Part shown: positions 14,001 through 23,186 of the stretch, one piece after another
How positions within the stretch are numbered: position 1 is the stretch's first letter
How the letters are laid out: the number at the start of each line of letters is the position of its first letter
Assembly (NCBI RefSeq): GCF_033807575.1
Contig: NC_084704.1
Coordinates: forward strand, 31,597,968 to 31,661,967
DNA length: 64,000 bases
DNA from: Cydia pomonella
Taxonomy: Eukaryota > Arthropoda > Insecta > Lepidoptera > Tortricidae
Direction: 5' to 3'
Notes under the pieces: generated by a model
What the model saw: the letters and a program-made list of their open reading frames with translations, nothing else
Told to the model about the DNA's origin: nothing
Databases searched by the model: none
Position numbers and translations under genes: made by a program

Positions 14001-17000
14001 CACCTTGACCATGTAAATTAACATACCTACCCTTATTATTTCCCCTCCTCTTTCTTTCTTTTTTTCGGATACATGGTGCGCGACTGACTACCTGCTGACG
14101 CGCTCCAGTGACTTTAATTTGATGTTTTTTTTACATGTTGAATAATCTGTTTATATCATATATCAAAAATTATAAAAAAATATTTACATGATAGGACAAG
14201 TATGGCTACCATGAGTTAACATTTGACTTTTACGCCACAGACTGCGTGAACTCGATCGCACCAATACCTACTTTAATGCAAGCGAGATAAACTGCGATCA
14301 AGTTCAAGCAGTCGCTAGCGTAAACGTACAAATGCCAACTCATGGTAGCCGTACTGAATAAGCTACAAAACACACTTTGGTGGTTAAAAAATTAAATTAA
14401 ATAAATACGAAATAAAATTATTTTATTTATTTATTTAAAATTATGGAAAAAAAAGGTTACGCGCTTTTTTTTATTGCAATGTTAGAATGTTAAACACGCA
14501 AAGCAACACCCGTTCAGAATCAAGCTCGTTCATCCGCACAACTCGCACAGTGTTCAATAGTTGCGCTAATCGTCTCTCTTGTCGTCTAGGTAGTGCACAA
14601 ATCAGATAATGAAACGATGGGAAAGTAGGTACGGTACGTAGAAACCTATTTTTTTTCAAGCGACCCATATTTTAATAAAGAGTTTTTAAGAAATATCTGT
14701 AAAAATCCATATTCCTTTTTAAACATTCTAGCTCATATTATGATATAGTACCTGGGCGACCGAGTTTTGCTCGGTTATAACTATTTATTGTAATATGGTG
14801 GTGTATAGGTGATAATCTACATAAACTTAAAAAGTAAAATGTAAACTGACAATTATTATTATTTACTATCGATTTTACAGCACTTGTCACAGAGTAACGC
14901 CATCTATTGTAATTTCTTTTATTACATAGGTCATTTTTTTACTAAATTAAACTTGTCTAAAACAATAAAAAATTATATATAAACTTGAACATATAAAAAA
15001 AAAACTAAAGTTAGTCACCGGGCGAGATTCGAACCCGTAACACTCGTTTAACAGTCCGCGTTTTAACCCGCTGGACCAGACGGACAGTGGCCGGCAACAC
15101 GAAATTAGCGACCATATTCTGCGTCGAAAGAAAAACGCATGAAAACTCGAAAGCACGCGTTTTCCCAAACATAAGACTAATCTAGATAGATTGTATACCC
15201 CCAAAAACCCCCATATACCAAATTTCAGCGAAATCGTTAGAGCCGTTTCCGAGATCACAGAAATATATATATACAAGAATTGCTCGTTTAAAGGTATAAG
15301 ATGTAATTTATATAGGTACTTATTTAAAAAATCGGAATCGGTAAACCTGGTTTTCCCGGTTTTTTAAATTTCGGTGAAACTGGTTCGGTGAATTCAGCTT
15401 GGCCCCCCTGATCCCCTCACGTAATTAACCCCTCCCCCCACCCTCTTACTAAATATAATAAGTAATACGGATACAGACGATACGTAGTTAATACGGATTA
15501 AACTTTATTTCTGAATCGAAATTTCTTTATAGCAGTTGATGAAATTTCGCTCTTCGTGCTGGGCACTCTGATGCTTGATAGCATAACAAATTAAATACCT
15601 ACAATAACCTAATTTTCCTGAATAAATCAAAATATGTTCTCCCTATTAGTCACGTCAAAAACCTACCTATGAGTCATGTTAAACCTTATAATTTCACTTG
15701 AAATTGGGATTATTAAGAGGGAAGAATAGTTTTCGAATCTAACGAAATAACAGTAATTTTTCTATGCAGTTCCATTTCGAGAGAAAATGATTTCCACTAA
15801 CTAAATCTTAACAAATCACTTTGATTTTGATGTCGATCGCTTCAGGTAGGTTTATAAGTTTCGCTTTTTTGAAAAAATATACATTTTTTTTTGTTTTGCA
15901 CATTTAAAAATAGGAAACCTATGGTTGTCATTGTGTCAATAACATACTACTAAATCATGGAAAAACGTTTTCTCTTTATGTATGGACAATCACGTGGTAC
16001 ACTTCCCTCTTAAGAAGAAAGTGGAGGACGCACGCGAAATCACCTTTTCATACAAACATAGTCCACATTTTTCTCTCTAGATATTAACATTATCAAAAAT
16101 ATTTTGACACAATTTGTTGTATATCAACCACAAGTATGCCTCTACGTTTGATTTTTTTCGATACGAGTTAGAAGCATTAAAAATTTTGTATGAAATCTGA
16201 AATCTATTTTCGCTCCTAATTTTTATAATAATACACAAATCGAAAAAAATCAAAAGACAAGGTATGTTTAATATACATCAAATTACTTAAAAATATTTTC
16301 CTAAATGTCAACATCCAGAGAGGAAAATGGGGACTACGTTTGTATGGAGAACCGGCCGTCCTCTTTCCTCTTAAGCACTTATCACGCTATAGCCACATAC
16401 GGAAATCGCAAGTGCGTAAACTGTCTAACGAGACACTTCCATATTTAGGTACCTATTTTTTGTAAGTGGTGGCCTTTATTTTTTAACACAAAATTATCAA
16501 TTGATCATCCTTAAAAATACTCATTCCTTTCCTGTATACATGCTCTTTTTATATCATAATAAATCTAAGACAATACTGCATAATATATCTCTAGGTAGGT
16601 ACCAATATATTTTTTTATTGAATATGCGCATATTTTTTACTTTCGATTTTGACGAACGTTTTAAATCATTTGTATAAGCGCAACCTTGGGCCTCTCAAGG
16701 CCACGTGCCGAGCAACCAATGCAACGCTTAGCGCCAAGAGTTATTAAAACAAATCATACCGCTTAATGCCGTGTTCTTTCTGCCCTAACGTGAAGCGCCA
16801 GGTACTAGATACCTTCAAACCAGCATAAGAGTCCTCTTTGATTATGCGTTATTGCGTATCTAAAAGTCATAGTTACGCTGGTTTACTCGAATGCTCGTCG
16901 CGCCGAACCCTGCTAAGCGATAAGAACACGACTTGTGATTTGTAACGAAACTTTGATGTCTTAAAGTACCAAATCAAACTTCTATTTACAGTACAAAAAA

Positions 17001-20000
17001 AGTAACATTAAATTATAATTGACATCATAATTGTAAATTGACTTAATTTGTAAATAAATTTTAATTTCGTCATCGATATCTGAAACGCCATCTAGTAATA
17101 ATTGACCTTAACAATATATGTGACCTCTAGGTTTAGTGCGTGAAAGCTACAACAGATGTCGCAAGAGAGGTAGTTCGACGCCATTTCAACGCATGTTAGT
17201 TGTGAGAGTTTTATTAGCTCCGTGCGCCATCTAGTTCGTTACTGTGAACTAAAAAATAGCCTACAGGTATTGGATACTTAGGACGGTGCGCGTTTTTAGT
17301 ATGGGATTGGGTATCTGTACTAGTATTATATGATCTGTGCTTGAAGTTTTAGCTTTATGAAAAAAAAAAAACATGGAAACCAGTATTTTTCAAACTTTTC
17401 CCGATTTGTGACCAGTTTCGCTTTATCACGCGCACGAGTTGCGCTACCCTTGACCCTTATAAAACGGGGGGTAGAGGAGGGGTTGTTTTCTCAGCAAGCA
17501 CAACACACACACACTCGGACACTGCCTCACCAGCACGCCACACACGCCAGCTAAGCTACCGGTCGCCTTCACCGCGGCTCCGAAACCTGGCCCCGCTCAA
17601 AAGGTATCACCATGCTAGGGGTCGTGGGGTTGGGTAACGATCGGCAGCGAAGAGCTGGCCTACACTAGCAGCACACACCGTCCTCCAAACGACGGCCAAT
17701 TGACCTGCCCACCGATCGGTGGGGAGCGACCCGCCACAGCCGCTACAGCCGAAAGGCCCTTCCAGGGAGGTATCGAATGACATCTATCGGTTGTTATCAG
17801 TCACTTATCAGAAGTCAACCGGTACACATCTTCGCATATTTTCCCGTGAAGAAGACCTGGAAAAATGGAAATCACTGAAGCTTAAGTCCGCCATGTCGTC
17901 CAGCTCCTGCAAGAGGGGCGTAGCCAACGTTCAGTAGCTGCCGCGCTGAATTTAAGCCAATCTACAGTTTGCAGAGTTTACCAAAGGTTCCAGACTGGAT
18001 CCTTTACGTCAAGATCAAAAAGCGGCCGCAGAAAGTGTACATCAGAGAAGGACGACTGCTTCATTGTCACAACATCTCTCCGAAATCGACACCAGACAAG
18101 CGTTGCCATCCAGCAGCGTCTGCGTGAGGTACGACGAGTGGCGGTCAGTGAGTGGACAATAAGAAGAAGACTTAAGAAAGCGAACTTGACACCCAGGAGG
18201 CCTGCAACGGGGCCCAGATTGCTGGCGCGACACCGTACAGCCCGAAAAGAGTTTGCAGAAAGATAAGATAAAGATAGTTTATTATTCAAGTAGGCATGTT
18301 ACAATGCGCTTGCGAGCGTCAAATAAAGCAACACCGGCTCTAACCCTATACCTCTGACCCGAATTAGATATTAGATTTAAATCCCCCCTCAATTGGAGAA
18401 GGGTATCCCAATATGGATCGGCAAGAAACTCAGAAAATCATATGGGCCGGACCATTGAGCAATGGACCCCAGTTCTCTTCTCGGACGAGTGCAGAATGTG
18501 CTTGTATGGATGTGACCGAAGAGGAAGAGTCTACATAAGGCCAGAAGAACGGTTTGCTCAATGTTGCTTCTCGGAAAGGGTCGCCTATGGCGGTGGATCT
18601 GTAATATTCTGGGGCGGTATTTCCTATGACGGGCGGACAGAGCTGGTTTTCGTGCCTGGCGAGGGCCGTGGAGGTGGATTGACCGCTGCCAAGTACATCA
18701 CTGATATCCTGGAGGAACACGTTGTTCATCCTAATGCAGGATAATGCCCCGTTTCATATCGCTAGGGCCACTGCAGCCTACCTTCTCGAAGTGGGCATCG
18801 ACACTATGGACTGGCCAGCGATGAGCCCGGACCTTAACCCCATTGAACACGTGTGGGATTACCTGAAAAGGATGGTTCGGAAGCGGAATCCCGGCCAATG
18901 TTGAGGCTACCTTCAGCCTTGCTGGAGGAGTGGGACGCTATTCCTCAAGATCACATAAAAAAATAATTAGGTCTATGAAAAGCCGCTTGATTTGTGCGAG
19001 GAGGGCTAGGGATGGAAACACCAAGTATTAATTTAATAAAAATAATTTAAATTGTACAAAAAAAATGACTTCCTGATTTATGTTATTTATTTATGTTCAG
19101 GAGAACCAACAGCTTTAATACAATAGGACAACAAGATTAATACAGAGAGCCAATTACAGGAACTCACAAGTAATTACAAAGTATATTAAAAAAATACTGC
19201 TAACACTGACGCACACACACATGCGTACAAAGTGAGAAAAAAACAAAAATATTGAAAATGAAAATACATAGAAGCCATTAAAATAGACCCTAGGTTCGGA
19301 AACACTTAGTTCATTAGCGCCCAGAATAATTGAGGTCTCGAAGTTCGAAAGAAAAAAAGAACATAAAGTAAAATATATCAGATGTTAATGCTGATAAAGC
19401 ATATTTTAATTTTAGGCACATTATGCGACTACTTTCAGTTTTGTGATGTTTTTAGTCTCCAGATTCGAATTTTCATTACATTTACCAATTTTCTAATGCG
19501 TTACACGGTTACATTATAAGCTTTCAGTTGATACTAAATTTTCAGATTCGTGTACAGAATTAGAAAGATATTGGGTGCGGACGAATCAATGCAAAGTGAT
19601 GCAATAATTTTGCACGCGAGTGTATTATAATATAATAGGTAGAGAATCAAGACCAAAATTCCGAAAAACCATCTGTCAAGCATCATTAGCCGGGTCCACA
19701 CAGAGCGAGCATACGCGCGAGGCAATTTTCTCACGCACAAACCGGGCAGTGTACACGTGCCTCGGCCGAGGCGGCGCGCTTGGCCGAGGAAAACGCATGC
19801 GCCGCCTCGGCCGAAGCACGTCTACACTCGGCTATTAAAGATAAATACTATTGAAAGGGAATTTAGATTCATCTGAGGCAAAAATAGAATCAAATTTGGA
19901 ACAAATTTTTACTATGGGCCAACCCCGTAAACGCTTAATAAAAATTGCTGTTTCATACGTTTCAGAGAATCATATGTCAATGTTTTCAATGGGATTTTTT

Positions 20001-22403
20001 TAGCGATTTCGGGGTTGGTTCATTAAAGTTGTTCAGTATGACATACATAATCAGTCACCCCTTAGTGTATATGTGAATAACATTATACGGGTATAATCCA
20101 ACTATTTTTGAAACAGAAATAAAAATAATACACAATACTTCAGTGTTTAATAAGGTAACAACTTACCTGGTTCCTTCTTGTCAAGTACATTGTGGAAAAA
20201 GTCCTTGACCGTGTAGTCCCAATCAGTTTGGTAGAAGGCCAGACCTGCCGGGGTGATGTTGTCCTGGTACTTCTGGTACCATTCACGGGTCTCAAATGTT
20301 CGTGTTGCCAGGGGTGATGTGGATGTCACTGAAAAGCACACAAAATAATTATTTCATAAAAAAAATTATAAATTCACAGATCAAACATTTAGTCTGACTT
20401 GCGTACAAAGGTTCCGTGCCATTATCTATATTTTTTAGTAAACAGTTGTTGTTATAGGGGCAAAAAAAAAATGAAAATCTCTTTTGAGAGCCCTATGTCC
20501 CTGATAACGGATAACAGGATATCATCATCATCATAGTGGCAACAGAAATACCTCATCTGTGAAAATTTCAACTGTCTAATCATCACAGTTCATGAACCTG
20601 ATTGCATACAAACAGACAGATAGTCAGACAGATGGACCGCGGAATCTTGGTAATAGGGTCCCACTTCACCCTTTGGGTACGGAACCCTAAGAATTACTTG
20701 TTTTTACGAACATTCATAAGGTTTTTACTTTTTATACTTACAACAAAATTATTATTTTTGAGTAAATATGGTCCAATTTCATTGTAAGTATAGTTAAAAC
20801 TTTCAAACAATCAGGAGGTCACAGGTTCAAACCTCATCTCATACCAATGAGTTTTCAGAACTTAAAAGAGAAATTATTAAATATATACAAGAACACAATA
20901 TAAAACTTTAATTCTACGTATATCTATATAATTCTTGGTTTTCCTCCATTTCATCTGCTATGTTGCTTGCATTAAAATCTGTCATCCACTCTCCGCTCGA
21001 TTTAACTAATGTTGGTACAATGTCAAATATGTCATATCCTGTGTTTGTCTGGGTCATCCATAATAAGTGTTTGTTTTAGGTTCCCAACCTATCCTTTCAC
21101 AAGTCAAGATTTAAACAAACATTCTTTTCTAACAAGTCAAAAGTCTACACCTCGACATTGGCAGAATCCACCTTGCTAAAATTGGCAAGGAGTAAAAGCC
21201 ATTTAGGGGAAAAAAAATTGAAATTATTTATTATCAGACCACAGGTGAAAATATAAAAAGATGTTAAAGGTGATACATGTCCTTTCCCATACTTATGTAT
21301 GATATGTTGGGTGGACTATTCTTTACAATTACTTTTCATATATTATAGTTTGATACATCATTATTTTGTGTAAGGTAAATATTACCTAATCAATGACATA
21401 CATCATGTTATTCTTGGTATACAACATATTTGTTCTACAAGTTCTACTAGTGACATCATAGATGTAGGTCTTAATAGAAATAAAGGCTCCCATAAAAGTG
21501 GGTTAGGTTAGGTTAGAACTGCAACCCTGTATAAAAAATAATGATTTTGATTGTATTGTAAATTGAACTCTTACCTTGAGGGATGTCATAAGTTATTCTT
21601 CCATCCTGCTTATACAGCACAAAGGCATATCGGTGGTATCCTGTGCCCTTCAAAGGAAATGGTTGCAAGTATTCAACTATGCTGTCACCCTTTTCAATAA
21701 AATTGCCGGGAATGTTAGCAACAAACCAGTGCACATATTCCTTGTCATTCTCATTCAAGTGGCCATCTAGGCTTGACATTACTAACGTCCACATAGTGTT
21801 TCCATCTGATTCGTAGGCAACAGTTGGAGGGTTCAGAGCTTCCGCAGGTTTTATTACATTCCCACAATACACGGGCATGGAGCTGCCATTTTTCAGCTCA
21901 TAAAGTACTTCAAGATTCTTGTATGGCACAAAGTACCCTTCGCCGTAAAGATGTTCATATATACCATAATGATCAGCCACCTGTTTTTTATGATTTGGGC
22001 CCTGTGTATTCAGCCATTCTTTCCTAACTTCACTCAAATCCACTTTTAGTTTGTGATTGCGAGCCAACTGCTCTAAATTCTTGTCAGCTTTTACTTTTTT
22101 CATGCGCTCAATGCGTGCATCTCTCAATTCTGAGGACGAATTTCTGTAATAAAAAATAAGTACAAAAATACATCCTAACCCTGTATTACATGTTTACAAA
22201 ATATTTGTAAAATTAACTTACTTAGGCCGAGAAAATCCGATGTCGATTCGAGTGGTGTAAAGCTCATCCTTATAATTTAATTCATCTAATCTTTCCTTCA
22301 AGGTTCGGCAGAATATGGGAGCTTTACCACGGACCCTGTGTCCTAACCTAACTTGTTGCAGCTGTACATTGGGCATGCATGCCCTTCGAAGCGAGTTCAG
22401 CAT
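4866..22403 (-). CDS. mRpL38: Mitochondrial ribosomal protein L38 (four exons)
   Basis: Structural component of the large mitoribosomal subunit, imported into the mitochondrion. Coding exons on the minus strand: 22403-22222, 22143-21575, 20328-20167 and 5044-4866; all introns are GT-AG and the phases close to 364 codons (363 aa plus TAA). The basic N-terminus (MLNSLRRACMPNVQLQQVR) fits a mitochondrial presequence. The middle is a PEBP-like fold with VHWFVANIPGN and YLQPFPLKGTGYHRYAF, as in MRPL38 proteins. The third exon has TRTFETREWYQKYQDNITPAG and the last joins as KKEP|VYEYDFPEPY, also characteristic. Length is close to the usual 360-410 aa. The final intron is 15,122 bp, full of transposons, and easy to miss. 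Divergent from the KDM5-like gene, 783 bp away. Confidence 0.95.
5215..8794. mobile_element. hAT-type non-autonomous transposon with nested insertions
   Basis: Both ends carry the 14-bp perfect inverted repeat CAGTGCCGGATTAA. They are flanked by an exact 8-bp duplication GCAAAAGT (5207-5214 and 8795-8802), the target-site length expected of hAT elements. Matching GTGCCCTAAGCA segments lie just inside each end. The interior has no transposase. It has a reverse-transcriptase element (5376-7085), a small foldback at about 7634-7754 and CGAAGGCCGAGCTGCGAG-like internal repeats (7480-8600). It lies in mRpL38 intron 3. Confidence 0.85.
5376..7085 (-). pseudogene. 5'-truncated non-LTR retrotransposon with open RT frame
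   Basis: The frame is open from about 7083 to the TAA at 5653; the in-frame ATG at 6993 gives 446 residues. Reverse-transcriptase motifs are intact in order: NYRPITLIPVLAKIFEKV, EQYGFQKGKST, LFLDMSKAFDFVNH, QSGVPQGSILGPVLFLLYIND and the catalytic FADDT. A thumb/C-terminal region follows. No endonuclease or RNase H domain is present and the 5' half is missing, so it cannot be autonomous. The 3' end is a (TTTAC)n tail at about 5376-5400. The architecture suggests a Jockey/CR1-type clade. It is inserted in the hAT element and shares its gene's strand. Confidence 0.9.
8888..9045 (-). repeat. LINE 3' end fragment
   Basis: On the minus strand this reads as a LINE 3' untranslated end: CCTGTTGTTTACCTC... 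ending in a (TTGTA)n run (AATACAATACAATACAA on the plus strand at 8889-8907). No coding sequence remains. About 9046-10280 that follows is AT-rich with no recognisable feature. Confidence 0.5.
10285..10365 (-). repeat. tRNA-like SINE head
   Basis: On the minus strand it reads AATGGCTCAGCGGTAGATGC (A box-like) then AGTATCGAACCCCGGCGAG (B box). It does not fold into a clean cloverleaf and is flanked by AT-rich sequence, so I treat it as a SINE or pseudo-tRNA. Confidence 0.45.
11398..11653 (+). repeat. Dispersed 260-bp repeat, plus orientation
   Basis: Begins ATTCCAGATCTAGAGCAGAGC and ends GCTTGTTTGCCACCGACATAG before an A-rich tract. The same sequence, inverted, is at 33848-34116. The A-rich end suggests a retroposed element. 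Confidence 0.7.
11660..14195. other. AT-rich intron sequence of mRpL38
   Basis: Only short, unsupported open frames were seen. One oddity is a 23-bp exact direct repeat at 11109-11131 and 12831-12853, reported as a finding. Otherwise I recognise nothing. Confidence 0.4.
14199..14354. mobile_element. Foldback MITE
   Basis: Inverted arms of roughly 35 bp: GTATGGCTACCATGAGTT at the left and AACTCATGGTAGCCGTAC at the right, with further partial pairing (TTTACGC with GCGTAAA). No coding capacity. Confidence 0.75.
15008..15300. repeat. tRNA-like SINE head next to a retroposon tail
   Basis: Minus-strand 15100-15015 resembles a tRNA: GTCTGGTCCAGCGGGTTAAA then GGGTTCGAATCTCGCCCGG. To the right, on the plus strand, is a tail motif GCGAAATCGTTAGAGCCG... 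followed by (AT)n and CAAGAATTGCTCG, a pattern seen at LINE/SINE 3' ends. Whether this is one element or two is unclear. Confidence 0.5.
15717..16009. mobile_element. TTAA-flanked MITE (family 2)
   Basis: Bounded by TTAA at 15713-15716 and 16010-16013, with short terminal repeats GAGGGAAG and CTTCCCTC. A decayed relative starts near 62808. The right TTAA is shared with the next element. Confidence 0.75.
16014..16370. mobile_element. TTAA-flanked MITE (family 3)
   Basis: Flanked by TTAA at 16010-16013 and 16371-16374. Long inverted arms contain TTTTCATACAAAC...TTTCTCTCTAGATATTAACA on the left and the inverse with ATCCAGAGAGGAAAA and GTTTGTATGGA on the right. A sister copy is at 62072-62396; related arm pieces occur near 52690 and 53260-53330. 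Confidence 0.85.
16375..17860. other. Intronic sequence; possible LTR-like promoter patch
   Basis: Mostly AT-rich and featureless. About 17455-17720 is GC-rich and has a TATA-like CCCTTATAAAACGGGG followed about 30 bases later by a CA-rich initiator region. That could be a retrotransposon LTR or leader, but I found no paired LTR or primer-binding site. Confidence 0.3.
17865..18903 (+). pseudogene. Tc1-like (DD34E) transposase, disrupted
   Basis: Plus-strand remnant beginning at ATG 17865 with an in-frame TAA six codons in. The N-terminal half (helix-turn-helix region RSVAAALNLSQSTVCRVYQR, then WTIRRRLKKANLTPRRP) is open to about 18257. A roughly 170-bp insertion (about 18258-18430) interrupts it. 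The catalytic half then resumes with FSDE, GGGSVIFWGGIS, a frameshift near 18730, then MQDNAPFH and SPDLNPIEHVWD; 34 residues separate the second D from the E. It cannot make a functional enzyme. It lies in mRpL38 intron 3, antisense to the gene. Confidence 0.9.
19690..19848. mobile_element. GC-rich foldback MITE (GGGTCCACACAGAG family)
   Basis: The left end AGCCGGGTCCACACAGAGCG matches the element at 42449. The interior has CTCGGCCGAGG palindromes. The right end (GTCTACACTCGGCTA) is less complete. Confidence 0.65.
20405..20690 (+). repeat. Old interspersed repeat in mRpL38 intron 2/3 region
   Basis: Contains GGTTCCGTGCCATTATC at the left and GGGTACGGAACCCTAAG at the right, with a body including ATTTCAACTGTCTAATCATCACAG. 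Sequence of this type recurs at 620-845, 41634-41710 and 59590-59795. Confidence 0.55.
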
Positions 22404-23186
22404 TTTATTTACTATGTTTGTTAATAGTGGTTCCTAATATACAATTTTCATTCAAATATACTCAATTACTCATTTGTTGTCCTCTATACTGTAAATTAAT
22501 TATGAATTTATAATGTCACAATGACAGTTGTTTGAATGACATAACAATTGTTTTTGAATCATCTTACTCCTAATTCTAAATATGTTGACCAAACGGTGAT
22601 GTTTTGTATATTTTGTGTATTTATTATGAAATAAGATTAAAGTAATCCAAACTTTACTATTGCTAAAAATCAAAATCACAGAACATCTAAGTGCGCGTAA
22701 GTAAAATAATGCTGTTGTTGGGAATACATAACTAGCTCCAAGAACGAATTTTAGGCCGGGTGTGGTGTGGCTCTACTCAAAAGAGAAGAGTATAGCAATA
22801 GCAAGCAAAAAGTATCGAATGAAGAATCTCCATTTCCATTGCGTTACGTTATGTTAGTTACGGAATACGGACACAAGAGTTTGTGTACTAAAATTTGTCC
22901 GACATCAATCAATATCTCGGAAATAATTAAATGCATTTTAAAGTGCATTGGTTACGTGTTCGTTATCAACTTTTGTGTTGTGAATGGTTTACGTGTGATT
23001 AACCTAATGATATCTAAAAATCTGTGGACATTTGTTTTTATTATCGCAAGATAATAAAGATTTTAGGAGCCATTTACACATGGCGAGAAGTCACGTAGAC
23101 TTTGTTTGGTGAAATGTGGAGTGGACTGCGACGCGTCAAATAGTGAAATAAACCATTAAATTGTTAGCACAACAAAATTTTATAAA
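22404..23186. promoter_or_regulatory. Divergent intergenic region, mRpL38 / KDM5-like
   Basis: These 783 bp separate the two divergent start codons and presumably hold both 5' UTRs and promoters. I see no convincing TATA box or shared motif. A short open frame at 22767-23054 has no recognisable domain and is not called. Confidence 0.5.

Noticed and set aside
15015..15100. tRNA gene on the minus strand
   Set aside because: The stems do not pair well and it sits beside retroposon tail sequence, so a SINE head is more likely.
14947..15276. 109-codon minus-strand frame
   Set aside because: Runs through a tRNA-like SINE head and repeat tail; not a protein family.
22767..23054. 95-codon plus-strand frame upstream of the KDM5-like gene
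   Set aside because: No domain, no conserved motif and low-complexity composition; probably 5' UTR or intergenic.
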